A DNA stretch of 52,309 nucleotides from NCBI GenBank assembly GCA_015069615.1, contig SVIF01000011.1:1-52309 (forward strand), in the 5' to 3' direction. Source of the DNA: Clostridiales bacterium. Its GTDB lineage: Bacteria > Bacillota > Clostridia > Christensenellales > Borkfalkiaceae. Both the position numbers and the translations under genes were made by a program. How positions within the stretch are numbered: position 1 is the stretch's first letter; every line of letters starts with the position of its first letter. Shown piece after piece: positions 42,876 to 51,412 of the stretch. The notes beneath the pieces were generated by a model. It saw only the letters and a program-made list of their open reading frames with translations. It was not told the origin of the DNA and did not search any database.

Positions 42876-43759
42876 AAGCAGGACAAATTGCCGTAATCGG
42901 CAGGGCAAACGCGGGCAAATCTACCTTAATCAACGCAATGGTGGGGGAAAAGGTTTCCATCGTTTCTCCCAAACCCCAAACCACCCGTAACACCATTTTG
43001 GCGGTGCTTACCGATAAGGACTATCAAGTGGTATTCACGGATACCCCGGGGTTATACAAAGCCAGCAGTTTGCTTTCTTCTTATATGCAAAAGGAAACCG
43101 AAACGGCAAGCCGTGAAGTGGACGCGATTTTGTACGTAATCGACGCGCACGCCGGCTTAAAGGAAGAAGAATTAAACACCCTAAACCGCTTCGTAAATTT
43201 AGGGCTTCCCATTGCCGTTGCCATTACCAAAACGGATATTATGCAAAAGGAAGCTTTGCCCGAAGTTATCGTTCGCATTGCGGAAGAAGCGAATCTTCCC
43301 GTTGTTCCCGTTTCGGCGCGGAAAAACCGTGGGCTAAAAGAACTACTTTCGGTGATTTTGGAAATGCTTCCCGAAGGGGATTTTCTGTTCCCGGAGGACG
43401 TGCTTTCGGATAAATCCGAAAAGTTTATGTGTTCGGAAATTTTACGCGAAAAAATCCTTCTTGGCTACGAAAAGGAAATTCCCCACGGGGTTGCCATCGT
43501 AACCAACCGTTTTGAAAGGGATGAACGGGGCGTTTGGCAAATTGATATGGATATCGTTTGCGAAAAACAAAACCATAAAGCCATCATTATCGGTAAACAA
43601 GGGGGTGCGCTGAAAGAAACCCTTTCGCACGCCCGCCAAAGTATGGAAAGTTTTTTGGGTGGAAAGGTGTTCTTAAAAGCCTACGTGGTGGTTAAGGAAA
43701 ACTGGCGGGATCGCGACGGTTTAATTAAGGATTTCGGCTACGAAGTTCATAAGAAATAA
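42872..43759 (+). CDS. era: GTPase Era
   Basis: 295 residues, standard length. Binds 16S rRNA near its 3' end during 30S assembly. G1 GRANAGKSTL, G2 region SPKPQTTRNTI, G3 DTPGLY and G5 PVSA are clear; G4 reads TKTD where NKxD is most common. The C-terminal KH domain has IIIGKQGGALKETLSHARQSME. Overlaps ybeY by four bases, so the two 16S maturation factors are coupled. Confidence 0.97.
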   Translation: MKAGQIAVIGRANAGKSTLINAMVGEKVSIVSPKPQTTRNTILAVLTDKDYQVVFTDTPGLYKASSLLSSYMQKETETASREVDAILYVIDAHAGLKEEELNTLNRFVNLGLPIAVAITKTDIMQKEALPEVIVRIAEEANLPVVPVSARKNRGLKELLSVILEMLPEGDFLFPEDVLSDKSEKFMCSEILREKILLGYEKEIPHGVAIVTNRFERDERGVWQIDMDIVCEKQNHKAIIIGKQGGALKETLSHARQSMESFLGGKVFLKAYVVVKENWRDRDGLIKDFGYEVHKK

Positions 43760-43810
43760 AGCATAATTTTTAGTAATTTTCGCATACTTCCTATAAAGGG
43801 GGGTATGCGT

Positions 43811-43924
43811 ATGGATAACGAAAAAGCGCGGGAAGCCGCATGGAAACTGTTTGCAAAAACGGGGGACCCCGCGTATTACGATTTGTACGTTTCGCTACGC
43901 GATAACGAACTAACGAAAAGATAA
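43811..43924 (+). CDS. YqzL-like small protein
   Basis: 37 residues, MDNEKAREAAWKLFAKTGDP and then AYYDLYVSLRDNELTKR. The W-K-x-F-x-x-TG-x-x-x-x-Y pattern matches YqzL, a tiny protein often encoded between era and recO in Firmicutes. A G6 run lies seven bases before the ATG. Function is not known. The conserved position and strong ribosome site support it as real. Confidence 0.75.
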   Translation: MDNEKAREAAWKLFAKTGDPAYYDLYVSLRDNELTKR

Positions 43925-43949
43925 CGAACCAAACGATAAGGAAACCTAA

Positions 43950-44720
43950 ATGGAAATCAAAACGCGTGCGTACGTGCTACGCGCTACGGATTATAAGGAA
44001 AATGACAAACTTTTAACGTTGTTTTCGCTGGAATACGGCAAGCTAACTGCCACGCTGCGTGGGGTAAAAAAGCCCAAAGCCAAGTTTAAGTTTGCTTGCC
44101 AACCCTTTTCGCTCATTGAATTCGTAATGGCAGAAAAGGGCGGGTATTACACCGTAACGCAGGCGCAAGCAATAGACGCGTTTTTTCCGTTGACGGCAGA
44201 CGTGGAAAAGTTTTACGCGGTTTCGGTTATGGCGCAAGCCTTAATGGAAACCTTGCAAGAAAAACAACAGGATATTCCCTTGTTTACCAATTTCGGTCAT
44301 ACGCTAGGGGCAATGGTGTATGAAAAAACGGACGCAAAGTTGATGCTTACCCACTTTTTATCCCAACTGCTTCTTCGCGAAGGGTGGGGCGTTGGGTTTA
44401 GTCATTGTGCCCTTTGTAAACAAAAGTTGGAAACCGCCTATTTTTCACTTGCGGAAGGGGGGTGCTTTTGCAAAGCCCACGCCAAGGCAAGCGCGGTGCA
44501 GCTAAAGGAAGAAGTGTTCGCCCTTTTGTGCGCGGTGGAAAACGCTTCGGTACACCACTTGGTGGGGATGCGTTGTAGCGTGGAATCTGCCCGCGGTGCG
44601 CTTCGGCTTTTGGCGGATGATTTTATGGAACGTACGGGCGTAAGTTTGCCCACCTTAAACGAATATTTCAATTTGTTCCTTGCTTTGCAAAAGAAAGGGG
44701 AGGAAGAAAATGAAAACTAA
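43950..44720 (+). CDS. recO: DNA repair protein RecO
   Basis: 256 residues. Loads RecA on SSB-coated DNA together with RecR. The N-terminal OB fold starts with the family signature MEIKTRAYVLRATDYKENDKLLTLFS and GKLTATLRGVKKPKAKF. A zinc-site-like group lies at about 153-178 (CALCKQKLETAYFSLAEGGCFCKAH). The helical C-terminus ends in KGEEENEN. AAGG lies before the ATG and the gap to yqzL is 25 bases. A terminator follows. Confidence 0.95.
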   Translation: MEIKTRAYVLRATDYKENDKLLTLFSLEYGKLTATLRGVKKPKAKFKFACQPFSLIEFVMAEKGGYYTVTQAQAIDAFFPLTADVEKFYAVSVMAQALMETLQEKQQDIPLFTNFGHTLGAMVYEKTDAKLMLTHFLSQLLLREGWGVGFSHCALCKQKLETAYFSLAEGGCFCKAHAKASAVQLKEEVFALLCAVENASVHHLVGMRCSVESARGALRLLADDFMERTGVSLPTLNEYFNLFLALQKKGEEENEN

Positions 44721-44722
44721 AC

Positions 44723-44757
44723 GGGCCTTTTGCTATTTGCAAAGGGCTCTTTTTTAT
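44723..44757 (+). terminator. Terminator after recO
   Basis: Stem pairing GGGCCTTTTGC with GCAAAGGGCTC (imperfect) followed by TTTTTT. Confidence 0.75.
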
Positions 44758-44847
44758 TAAAAAAGGGGGAAATTTTCCTTCCCCTTGTAAAAAATGAAAA
44801 GAAAAAGGGAAAATTTACGAAAAAAACCAAAATTTGCTTGTAAACAC

Positions 44848-44876
44848 TTGAAAAATGTAAGGAAATGTGATAAGAT
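44848..44876 (+). promoter_or_regulatory. Promoter of ppdK
   Basis: TTGAAA (44848-44853), 17-bp spacer, TAAGAT (44871-44876). Confidence 0.7.
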
Positions 44877-44916
44877 TACGGATAGTGAATTATGAAATCA
44901 ATCAGGAGGATTTTAT

Positions 44917-47547
44917 ATGAAAAAGTACGTTTATCTTTTCTCTGAAGGCGACGCGTCCATGCGCGAACTCCTTGGCGGAAAAGGCGCAAACCTCGCGGAA
45001 ATGACGAAAATCGGTCTTCCCGTACCCCAAGGCTTCACCATCTCTACCGAAGCCTGCACCCAGTACTACGAAGACGGTAGACGCATTAACGACGAAATCC
45101 AAGCACAAATTATGGAATACATCGTTAAGATGGAAGCAATCACCGGCAAAAAGTTCGGCGATTTGGAAAACCCCCTTTTAGTATCCGTTCGTTCGGGTGC
45201 ACGCGCTTCCATGCCTGGTATGATGGATACCATTTTGAACCTTGGCTTAAACGAACAAGTTGTTGAAGTTATGGCTAAAAAGTCGGGTAACGCTCGTTGG
45301 GCGTACGACTGCTACAGAAGATTCATCCAAATGTATTCGGACGTAGTAATGGAAGTAGGTAAAAAATACTTCGAAGAATTGATTGACAAAATGAAGGAAG
45401 AAAAGGGCGTTAAGTTGGACGTTGAACTTACCGCTGAAGACCTCAAGGAACTTGCAACTCAATTCAAAGCAGAATATAAGGCAAAAATCGGTGCGGATTT
45501 CCCCTCCGATCCCAAGGAACAATTAATGGGCGCTGTGAAAGCAGTATTCCGCAGCTGGGATAACCCCCGCGCTAACGTATATCGCCGTGATAACGATATT
45601 CCTTACAGCTGGGGTACCGCTGTTAACGTACAAGCAATGGCGTTCGGTAACATGGGCGACGATTGCGGTACGGGCGTAGCATTCACTCGCGATCCCGCAA
45701 CGGGCGAAAAGAAGCTTATGGGTGAATTCCTTACCAACGCGCAAGGGGAAGACGTAGTTGCAGGCGTACGTACGCCCATGCCCATTGCTGAAATGGCTAA
45801 CAAATTCCCCGCAGCGTTCGAACAATTCAAAAACGTTTGCGAAATCTTGGAAAATCACTACCATGATATGCAAGATATGGAATTTACCATTGAAAACGAA
45901 AAACTGTATATGTTGCAAACCAGAAACGGTAAAAGAACCGCACAAGCTGCTTTGCAAATTGCAGTTGACCTTGTAAAGGAAGGCCATAAGACCGAACAAG
46001 AAGCAGTTCTTATGATCGACCCCAGAAACTTGGATACCCTTCTTCACCCCCAATTCGATGCAAAAGCTATTAAGGCTGCGAAACCCATGGGCCGTGGTCT
46101 TGGCGCATCCCCCGGGGCTGCTTGCGGTCAAATCGTGTTCTCTGCTGAAGACGCAGAAGTTTGGAACAACGCAGGTAAAAAGGTAGTTCTTGTTCGTTTG
46201 GAAACTTCCCCCGAAGATATTACGGGTATGAAGGCTGCACAAGGTATTCTTACCGTTCGCGGTGGTATGACCTCCCACGCGGCAGTAGTTGCACGCGGTA
46301 TGGGTAAGTGCTGTGTTTCGGGCTGTGGCGAAATCGCTATGGACGAAGAAAACAAAAAGTTCACCTTGGCTGGCAAAACCTTCGTGGAAGGGGATTACAT
46401 CTCTATCGACGGTTCTACCGGTGCTATCTACGACGGCATTATTCCTACCGTAGACGCTGAAATTTCGGGTAACTTCGGCACCATCATGGCTTGGGCTGAT
46501 AAGTACAGAACCTTGAAAGTAAGAACCAACGCAGATACTCCCACGGATGCTAAGAAAGCACGTGAACTTGGCGCTGAAGGTATCGGCCTTTGCCGTACCG
46601 AACACATGTTCTTTGAAGCAGACAGAATTGCTGCGTTCAGAGAAATGATTTGCGCGGACACCGCTGAAGAAAGAGAAGTTGCACTTGCAAAAATTCTTCC
46701 TTACCAACAAAGCGACTTTGAAAAATTGTACGAAGCGTTGGAAGGCACCCCCGTTTGCATCCGCTTCTTAGATCCTCCTCTTCACGAATTCGTACCCACC
46801 ACCGAAGAAGATATCGCGCTTTTGGCTAACGCACAAGGTAAGAGCGTTGAAGATATTAAAGCGATTATCGCTTCCTTGCACGAATTCAACCCCATGATGG
46901 GGCACCGTGGTTGCCGTTTGGCTGTTACCTATCCTGAAATCGCTAAAATGCAAACCGCTGCTGTTATCCGCGCGGCTATCAACGTACAAAAGAAACATGC
47001 TGATTGGACGGTTAAGCCCGAAATCATGATTCCCTTGGTTGGCGACGTTAAGGAACTGAAATACGTTAAGAAAGTGGTTGTAGAAACTGCGGAAGCTGAA
47101 CTTGCCGCTGCTGGCGTTAAACTCGCTTACGAAGTTGGTACCATGATTGAAATTCCCCGCGCTTGCTTAACTGCAGACGAAATCGCTGCTAACGCAGACT
47201 TCTTCTGCTTCGGTACGAACGACTTAACCCAAATGACCTTTGGTTTCAGCCGTGACGACGCAGGCAAATTCCTTTCCGCTTACTACGATGCAAAGATTTT
47301 TGAAAACGATCCCTTTGCTAAGCTTGACCAAAACGGCGTAGGCAAACTGATGAACATGGCTATCACCCTTGGTAGACCCGTAAATAAGAACTTGCACGTT
47401 GGTATCTGTGGTGAACACGGTGGCGATCCCACTTCCGTAGAATTCTGCCATAAGCTTGGTTTGGACTACGTATCTTGCTCTCCCTTCCGTGTTCCCATCG
47501 CACGTTTGGCTGCTGCACAAGCTGCTATCCAAAACCCCAAGAACTAA
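44917..47547 (+). CDS. ppdK: Pyruvate, phosphate dikinase
   Basis: 876 residues. Interconverts pyruvate + ATP + Pi and PEP + AMP + PPi in the cytosol; in anaerobes it often runs toward pyruvate, saving ATP. N-terminal ATP-grasp domain (LGGKGANLAEMTKIGLPVPQGF), phosphohistidine domain with the catalytic His in GGMTSHAAVVARGMG (about residue 452), and a C-terminal PEP/pyruvate TIM barrel with GICGEHGGDP (catalytic Cys at about 829). The TSHAAVV surrounding is PPDK type, not PEP synthase. The ribosome site CAGGAGG is perfect. It uses more GCT, GTT and CGT codons than its neighbours, as expected for a highly expressed gene. Confidence 0.97.
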   Translation: MKKYVYLFSEGDASMRELLGGKGANLAEMTKIGLPVPQGFTISTEACTQYYEDGRRINDEIQAQIMEYIVKMEAITGKKFGDLENPLLVSVRSGARASMPGMMDTILNLGLNEQVVEVMAKKSGNARWAYDCYRRFIQMYSDVVMEVGKKYFEELIDKMKEEKGVKLDVELTAEDLKELATQFKAEYKAKIGADFPSDPKEQLMGAVKAVFRSWDNPRANVYRRDNDIPYSWGTAVNVQAMAFGNMGDDCGTGVAFTRDPATGEKKLMGEFLTNAQGEDVVAGVRTPMPIAEMANKFPAAFEQFKNVCEILENHYHDMQDMEFTIENEKLYMLQTRNGKRTAQAALQIAVDLVKEGHKTEQEAVLMIDPRNLDTLLHPQFDAKAIKAAKPMGRGLGASPGAACGQIVFSAEDAEVWNNAGKKVVLVRLETSPEDITGMKAAQGILTVRGGMTSHAAVVARGMGKCCVSGCGEIAMDEENKKFTLAGKTFVEGDYISIDGSTGAIYDGIIPTVDAEISGNFGTIMAWADKYRTLKVRTNADTPTDAKKARELGAEGIGLCRTEHMFFEADRIAAFREMICADTAEEREVALAKILPYQQSDFEKLYEALEGTPVCIRFLDPPLHEFVPTTEEDIALLANAQGKSVEDIKAIIASLHEFNPMMGHRGCRLAVTYPEIAKMQTAAVIRAAINVQKKHADWTVKPEIMIPLVGDVKELKYVKKVVVETAEAELAAAGVKLAYEVGTMIEIPRACLTADEIAANADFFCFGTNDLTQMTFGFSRDDAGKFLSAYYDAKIFENDPFAKLDQNGVGKLMNMAITLGRPVNKNLHVGICGEHGGDPTSVEFCHKLGLDYVSCSPFRVPIARLAAAQAAIQNPKN

Positions 47548-47578
47548 TTGCGTAATTACCGCATAATCAATGAATAAA

Positions 47579-47612
47579 AAATAAGCCTTCGGTTTTCCGA
47601 GGGCTTATTTTA
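47579..47612 (+). terminator. Terminator after ppdK
   Basis: Arms AATAAGCC(TT)CGG and CCG(AG)GGCTTATT with loop TTTT, then TTATTG. Confidence 0.85.
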
Positions 47613-47654
47613 TTGTTTTCGCTTTGGATCCATATATTATGTTGCGCGCGCAAG

Positions 47655-47694
47655 GAAAACACCCCCGTTACGGCAAACAGCGTAACGGGGGTGT
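47655..47694 (-). terminator. Terminator of the MtaA-like gene
   Basis: Perfect 14-bp stem, ACACCCCCGTTACG and its complement, 8-base loop; on the minus strand it is followed by TTTTCCTT. Confidence 0.85.
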
Positions 47695-47716
47695 GGTTTT
47701 GGTGAAATCTATTTTA

Positions 47717-48817
47717 TCAATATCTGCCGTATTTGTGGGCGGCGTTGTACATGGCAATTACGTTTTCCACGGGGGTGTTATCTTGAATTTGGTGGGTGGG
47801 CGCAAAGTGGTATCCGCGCACCTCCTTCATAATTTCCAAGGTTTCCTTACATACCTTTTCGGTTTCTTCGGCCGTGCCGTATGCTAAAGGCCCGGCGGTG
47901 GAAATACAACCGCGGAAGTTTAATCTGCCACCAAAGGTCTTTGCTAAGTATTCGGGGCTCATATTCGCGGCTTCGGGTTGCAAGGTATCTACGCCCTTAA
48001 TGCCGATTTCAATAAAATCTTCGTACGCCCAGCTACTGCTACCGCAGGTGTGCATCAAGGTGGGCAGGTTATAGGAATTTGCAAGGTCGGCAAACTGTTT
48101 GTGGATGGGTTTAATGGTACTGCGGTATAAATCTAGGCTGATCATGGGGCCGATTTGCGTGCCAAGGTCTTCGCCCAGCCAAATATAGTCAAGGTCGGGC
48201 GCTACCTGTTCTAAAATGCGTTCCATATGTTTTAATTGGAAATCCGCGCGGCGCTTGATAAAGCGAATCGCGGCTTCGTTTTCCATAATTAAATTGCATA
48301 ATACGTCCTCAACGCCCATAATACGGCCGTTGCTGTTTAAGATGTCCGGAACGCTGGGGCTACCTACGTATAAGGCGTATTTGCCGTTATAGCGCTTTAC
48401 CACTTCTTTGGGAACCGAATAATCAAAGTCGTCGGGATTGGGTACGGGGAAGTTATCGAACATTTCGTCCGTAGCGTCCTTTAAGGGGAAGTCGCAAAAA
48501 TCCCAATAGCCCCCGCTGGCGTGTTCCACCCAACGCATAATGCAACCTTCCATTTGGTCTACGGCGCGGTTTTCGGGTACCTTAAATAAGGGCTTGCCCG
48601 TGTAGGGGGCGCCGATGGCGCGGGTGTCTACCCCAAGCGCGTCTAACATTTCGCTACCATTGTTTTCGCTAATGCCCAGCGCGTGAAATAAATTCTTGCG
48701 AATTACGGGGTTTAGGTCTATCCCAATGGGTACACGGTCGGTTTTTTCGTAAGCAAAGGTGCGGCGGACGCGTTCCTTCGCGCTCATGGTTTCGGGTGCT
48801 TTTTCAATTTTAAACAT
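47717..48817 (-). CDS. Uroporphyrinogen-decarboxylase-family methyltransferase (MtaA-like)
   Basis: 366 residues of the UROD/MtaA fold. The zinc-thiol site of corrinoid-linked methyltransferases is present: HTCG (His at about 256, Cys at about 258) and a distal Cys in FRGCIST. True UroD lacks this site, so a methyl transfer from a methylated corrinoid or to a thiol is more likely than haem synthesis. The N-terminus has RVRRTFAYEKTDRVPIGID. The start ATG at 48817 follows AAGGA by about 11 bases; the longer frame to 48922 crosses the promoter. No corrinoid protein gene is nearby, so the partner is elsewhere. Confidence 0.8.
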   Translation of the reverse strand: MFKIEKAPETMSAKERVRRTFAYEKTDRVPIGIDLNPVIRKNLFHALGISENNGSEMLDALGVDTRAIGAPYTGKPLFKVPENRAVDQMEGCIMRWVEHASGGYWDFCDFPLKDATDEMFDNFPVPNPDDFDYSVPKEVVKRYNGKYALYVGSPSVPDILNSNGRIMGVEDVLCNLIMENEAAIRFIKRRADFQLKHMERILEQVAPDLDYIWLGEDLGTQIGPMISLDLYRSTIKPIHKQFADLANSYNLPTLMHTCGSSSWAYEDFIEIGIKGVDTLQPEAANMSPEYLAKTFGGRLNFRGCISTAGPLAYGTAEETEKVCKETLEIMKEVRGYHFAPTHQIQDNTPVENVIAMYNAAHKYGRY

Positions 48818-48859
48818 AATAAAGCGAATCCTTTTGGGTGCTAAAATTCTTTGGTATTC

Positions 48860-48888
48860 ATTATAATATACTTTTCTAAAAAACACAA
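48860..48888 (-). promoter_or_regulatory. Promoter of the MtaA-like gene
   Basis: Minus strand: TTGTGT (48883-48888), 17-bp spacer, TATAAT (48860-48865). Confidence 0.75.
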
Positions 48889-48959
48889 TGTTTTTTTGGT
48901 AAAAAGGGAAACTTTCTTTCAAAATAACCTAAAAAAGGAAAAACTGCGCGAAAAAGCGT

Positions 48960-48988
48960 TTGACAAGATAAAAAATAGTTGTTATAAT
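48960..48988 (+). promoter_or_regulatory. Promoter of rpsF-ssb-rpsR
   Basis: Perfect consensus TTGACA (48960-48965), 17-bp spacer, TATAAT (48983-48988). Confidence 0.93.
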
Positions 48989-48994
48989 ATAAGA

Positions 48995-49064
48995 ACCTTG
49001 CTTTTCTATTGTGCGGTTTTTTGCGCAACTGAGAAAGGCCGAATAAGTCCAGGAGGTAAAAATT
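48995..49064 (+). promoter_or_regulatory. rpsF leader, possible S6:S18 regulatory site
   Basis: A leader of about 70 bases with a stem (TTGTGC and GCGCAA around GGTTTTTT) and a downstream CCGA, then CCAGGAGG before the ATG. Many rpsF leaders bind S6:S18 at a CCG-bearing bulge for feedback control; the fit here is suggestive only. Confidence 0.35.
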
Positions 49065-49346
49065 ATGAACAAGTATGAAATGCTTTACGTTTTAGAAGCG
49101 GCAGCGTCTGACGAAGCGAAGGAAGCAGTCATCGCAAAGTTCGAAGGTCTTGTGGCTACCCTTGGTGGCACCGTAGAAAAGACGGATAAGTGGGGCGAAC
49201 GTAAGCTTGCTTACCCCATCCGTTTCAAAGACAGCGGATACTTTGTGCTTATGACCTTTACTGCGGAAGGCAAAGCAATTGCGGAAATTGACCGTGTTGC
49301 ACGCTTAACCGGCGAAGTAATCAGAACCGTAATTACCAAAGCGTAA
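49065..49346 (+). CDS. rpsF: 30S ribosomal protein S6
   Basis: 93 residues. Primary fold: MNKYEMLYVLEAAASDEAKEAVIAKFE, then the strand TDKWGERKLAYPIRFKDSGYFVLMTF, typical of bacterial S6, which pairs with S18 on the 30S platform. The AGGAGG ribosome site is perfect. First gene of the classic rpsF-ssb-rpsR operon. Confidence 0.97.
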   Translation: MNKYEMLYVLEAAASDEAKEAVIAKFEGLVATLGGTVEKTDKWGERKLAYPIRFKDSGYFVLMTFTAEGKAIAEIDRVARLTGEVIRTVITKA

Positions 49347-49358
49347 GGAGAACGAACC

Positions 49359-49778
49359 ATGAATCAAGTGATCTTAATTGGGAACTTAACCCGCGATCCC
49401 GAACTTTCCACCACTCCCGGCGGCGTATCCGTATGCCGTTTCGCCGTTGCAGTTAACCGTACCTATCGCAATCAGGACGGTAGCCAAGAAACGGACTTTT
49501 TTAACGTGGTAGCGTGGAGATCGCAAGCGGATTTTTGCGGTAAGTACCTAAAAAAGGGTAGAAAAGTTGCTGTTATCGGCAACATTCAAAACCGTTCTTA
49601 CGATGATAAGGACGGCAACAAGCGTTACGTTACCGAAATTATTGCAAACAACGTGGAATTCGTAACTCCCCGTACGGATGACGAATACGCAGCGGATGAC
49701 GCACCCGCGCCCACCCGCCCCCAAAAGGCTAAACCCGTTTTGGAAGCAATTCCCGATGACGACGATATGCCTTTCTAA
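49359..49778 (+). CDS. ssb: Single-stranded DNA-binding protein
   Basis: 139 residues. OB fold starting MNQVILIGNLTRDPELSTTPGGVSVCRFAVAVNR, then the acidic-tail tip DDDDMPF that docks RecO, PriA and other repair partners. recO lies about 5 kb away. Linker (about 110-130) is short and Pro-rich. Ribosome site AAGGAG, 12 bases after rpsF. Confidence 0.97.
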   Translation: MNQVILIGNLTRDPELSTTPGGVSVCRFAVAVNRTYRNQDGSQETDFFNVVAWRSQADFCGKYLKKGRKVAVIGNIQNRSYDDKDGNKRYVTEIIANNVEFVTPRTDDEYAADDAPAPTRPQKAKPVLEAIPDDDDMPF

Positions 49779-49797
49779 AATTTAAGGAGATATTAAA

Positions 49798-50046
49798 ATG
49801 AGTGAAGAAAAAAGCGTTAAACGCCCTGTAAGAAAGCCTTCCAGAAAAAAGGTTTGCGCTTTCTGCCAAGAAAAAGCAGAAGCTATTGACTACAAGGACG
49901 TAGCAAAGTTAAAGAAATTCATTACCGAAAAGGGTAAAATTTTACCCCGTAGAATGACCGGTACCTGCGCTAAGCACCAAAGAATGATTGCCGTTGCAAT
50001 CAAACGTGCGCGCAACGCAGCTCTTCTTCCTTACAAGGGAGAATAA
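49798..50046 (+). CDS. rpsR: 30S ribosomal protein S18
   Basis: 82 residues. Basic N-terminus ([19 protein letters not shown]), then [49 protein letters not shown]. The two N-terminal Cys (CAFC), a later Cys and His (TCAKH) suggest the zinc-binding version of S18. Ends in an intrinsic terminator. Confidence 0.97.
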   Translation: MSEEKSVKRPVRKPSRKKVCAFCQEKAEAIDYKDVAKLKKFITEKGKILPRRMTGTCAKHQRMIAVAIKRARNAALLPYKGE

Positions 50047-50055
50047 TTGAAAATA

Positions 50056-50090
50056 AAACGGCTTGGGCAAACGCCCAAGCCGTTTTTTAT
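50056..50090 (+). terminator. Terminator of rpsF operon
   Basis: Arms AAACGGCTTGGGC and GCCCAAGCCGTTT with a 4-base loop and T-run. Confidence 0.92.
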
Positions 50091-50111
50091 TTTGTTGTAA
50101 AACCGCTAATT

Positions 50112-50145
50112 AAAAACACCCCGATAGGCGGGGTGTTTTTTTTGT
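50112..50145. terminator. Bidirectional terminator, second UROD-fold gene
   Basis: Arms AAAAACACCCCG and CGGGGTGTTTTT around a short loop; A-run before and T8 after, so it works for both strands. Confidence 0.85.
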
Positions 50146-50148
50146 GTT

Positions 50149-51270
50149 TTAGAAGGATTGCCGTTCCCAGCCTTTCCGTTTAGGGTCGAGCGGGGGAAGA
50201 CCGAGAATTTCGCGAGCTGTTTGCACGTAGTAAATATAGTTTTCTAAGGGCGTGCCGTTGGGAATACGGTGGTCAAGCCCAAAAACCATACCGCCTTGGC
50301 GCATCAGCGGCTGCATTTTATATTCCAGCTCTTTCCTAATATCTTCCTTACTCTTTCGTAAGACGTGTTTATCAATTCCCCCCTTAAAGGCAAGGCGGTT
50401 GCCGTACTTTTTACGAAGGGCAACTACGTCCATACCTGCGGCGGGCTCGCATGGGTAAGAAACGTTTAATCCGCAATCCAGGAAGCTGTCCAAAACGGCG
50501 TTCATATTTCCGTCGCTGTCTTGGCTAAACAGTTTCGTGCCTTTGGCAGAGAGCATATCCCAAATCCGGCGGTAATAGGGTTTGATAAACTTTTGGATTT
50601 GCGTTGGACCAACTAACGGGCCGGATTTTCCCGCCATATCCTCGTGAACCACCAACTGGTCAAGCACCACTTTATCGCTGATGCGTTCGTAAATTTGAAA
50701 TGCCGTATCCGAAATGGTGGCGATGATATCCTCCATTAGCTCTGGGTCTTCGTAATAAGCAATGCACGCGTTTTCTTCTCCCATCAGTTCGCGCGGAAGG
50801 TCAAAGCCGCCTTCCATTATGCCAAGGATAAACACGCCTTGTTTTTGTAGGCGGGCGGCTTCTTCAACGCGATCCCAATTAATCCGTTCTTCGCAAAACG
50901 TGAACTTGTGCTTTATTTTTAGCCAGTCGTCCATCGTTTTAACAGGGAAATCCATGGGTAGGGCTATTGTTGCAAACCCTTTGGGAAGTTTTACTTTTCT
51001 GCCAAACGCGTCTATGGAAATGGTATGCGTGGGGGTATCTTCAATTACCTTGGGGGTTGCGCCACCGAAGATAGAGGTGTTTGCGCCCACCCAATAGGAA
51101 GGAACGTAATCAAAATCGAAGGCGGTCATGCGAATTTGTTCTTCGGTTGCCCCTTGCGCGCGCCATTCCTTTTCCAGGCCAACGAGTGGGCCGAACAGTT
51201 CTACGAACATCTGTCTTTCCACTTTGCCGAACGTCATAAGCTCTATATACTCTTCACGCGACCATTTCAT
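50149..51270 (-). CDS. Uroporphyrinogen-decarboxylase-fold protein, zinc site absent
   Basis: 373 residues of the UROD superfamily (YVPSYWVGANTSIFGG, FEERINWDRVEE, YEDPELMEDIIA). The region that carries HxC in MtaA reads KLFSQDSDGN here and the distal Cys is replaced by FKGGIDK, so the zinc-thiol site is lost. The remaining features suit the large group of UROD-fold proteins found beside sugar or aromatic catabolism genes, whose substrates are unknown. ATG at 51270 chosen because GGAG lies seven bases upstream; the ATG at 51276 is only one base from it. It is divergent from the AraC regulator. Confidence 0.75.
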   Translation of the reverse strand: MKWSREEYIELMTFGKVERQMFVELFGPLVGLEKEWRAQGATEEQIRMTAFDFDYVPSYWVGANTSIFGGATPKVIEDTPTHTISIDAFGRKVKLPKGFATIALPMDFPVKTMDDWLKIKHKFTFCEERINWDRVEEAARLQKQGVFILGIMEGGFDLPRELMGEENACIAYYEDPELMEDIIATISDTAFQIYERISDKVVLDQLVVHEDMAGKSGPLVGPTQIQKFIKPYYRRIWDMLSAKGTKLFSQDSDGNMNAVLDSFLDCGLNVSYPCEPAAGMDVVALRKKYGNRLAFKGGIDKHVLRKSKEDIRKELEYKMQPLMRQGGMVFGLDHRIPNGTPLENYIYYVQTAREILGLPPLDPKRKGWERQSF

Positions 51271-51299
51271 TGCCATTCTCCAAACCTAACGTTAGTATC

Positions 51300-51328
51300 A
51301 TTATAGCACGCGAAAAGGTAAAAAACAA
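51300..51328 (-). promoter_or_regulatory. Promoter of the second UROD-fold gene
   Basis: Minus strand: TTGTTT (51323-51328), 17-bp spacer, TATAAT (51300-51305). The -35 box lies six bases from the first AraC-type half site. Confidence 0.75.
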
Positions 51329-51333
51329 TGCAT

Positions 51334-51363
51334 AATTGCGACGGAAAATTATAAAATTGCGAC
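51334..51363 (+). promoter_or_regulatory. AraC-type direct-repeat operator
   Basis: AATTGCGAC at 51334-51342 and again at 51355-51363. The starts are exactly 21 bp apart, two helical turns, as in the araI1-I2 pair. It lies between the two divergent -35 boxes, so one site could serve both genes. Confidence 0.7.
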
Positions 51364-51374
51364 ATAACTTTTTG

Positions 51375-51403
51375 TTGACATATGGGAAAAGGCAATGTAT
51401 AAT
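51375..51403 (+). promoter_or_regulatory. Promoter of AraC-family gene
   Basis: Consensus TTGACA (51375-51380), 17-bp spacer, TATAAT (51398-51403). The expected transcript start (about 51410) is only a few bases from the start codon. Confidence 0.85.
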
Positions 51404-51412
51404 GAAAAGGAT

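Noticed and set aside
45523-46710. Long open frame (395 codons) on the minus strand inside ppdK
   Set aside because: Cys/Phe/His-rich translation without any recognisable domain or ribosome site; a shadow of the biased codon use in ppdK.
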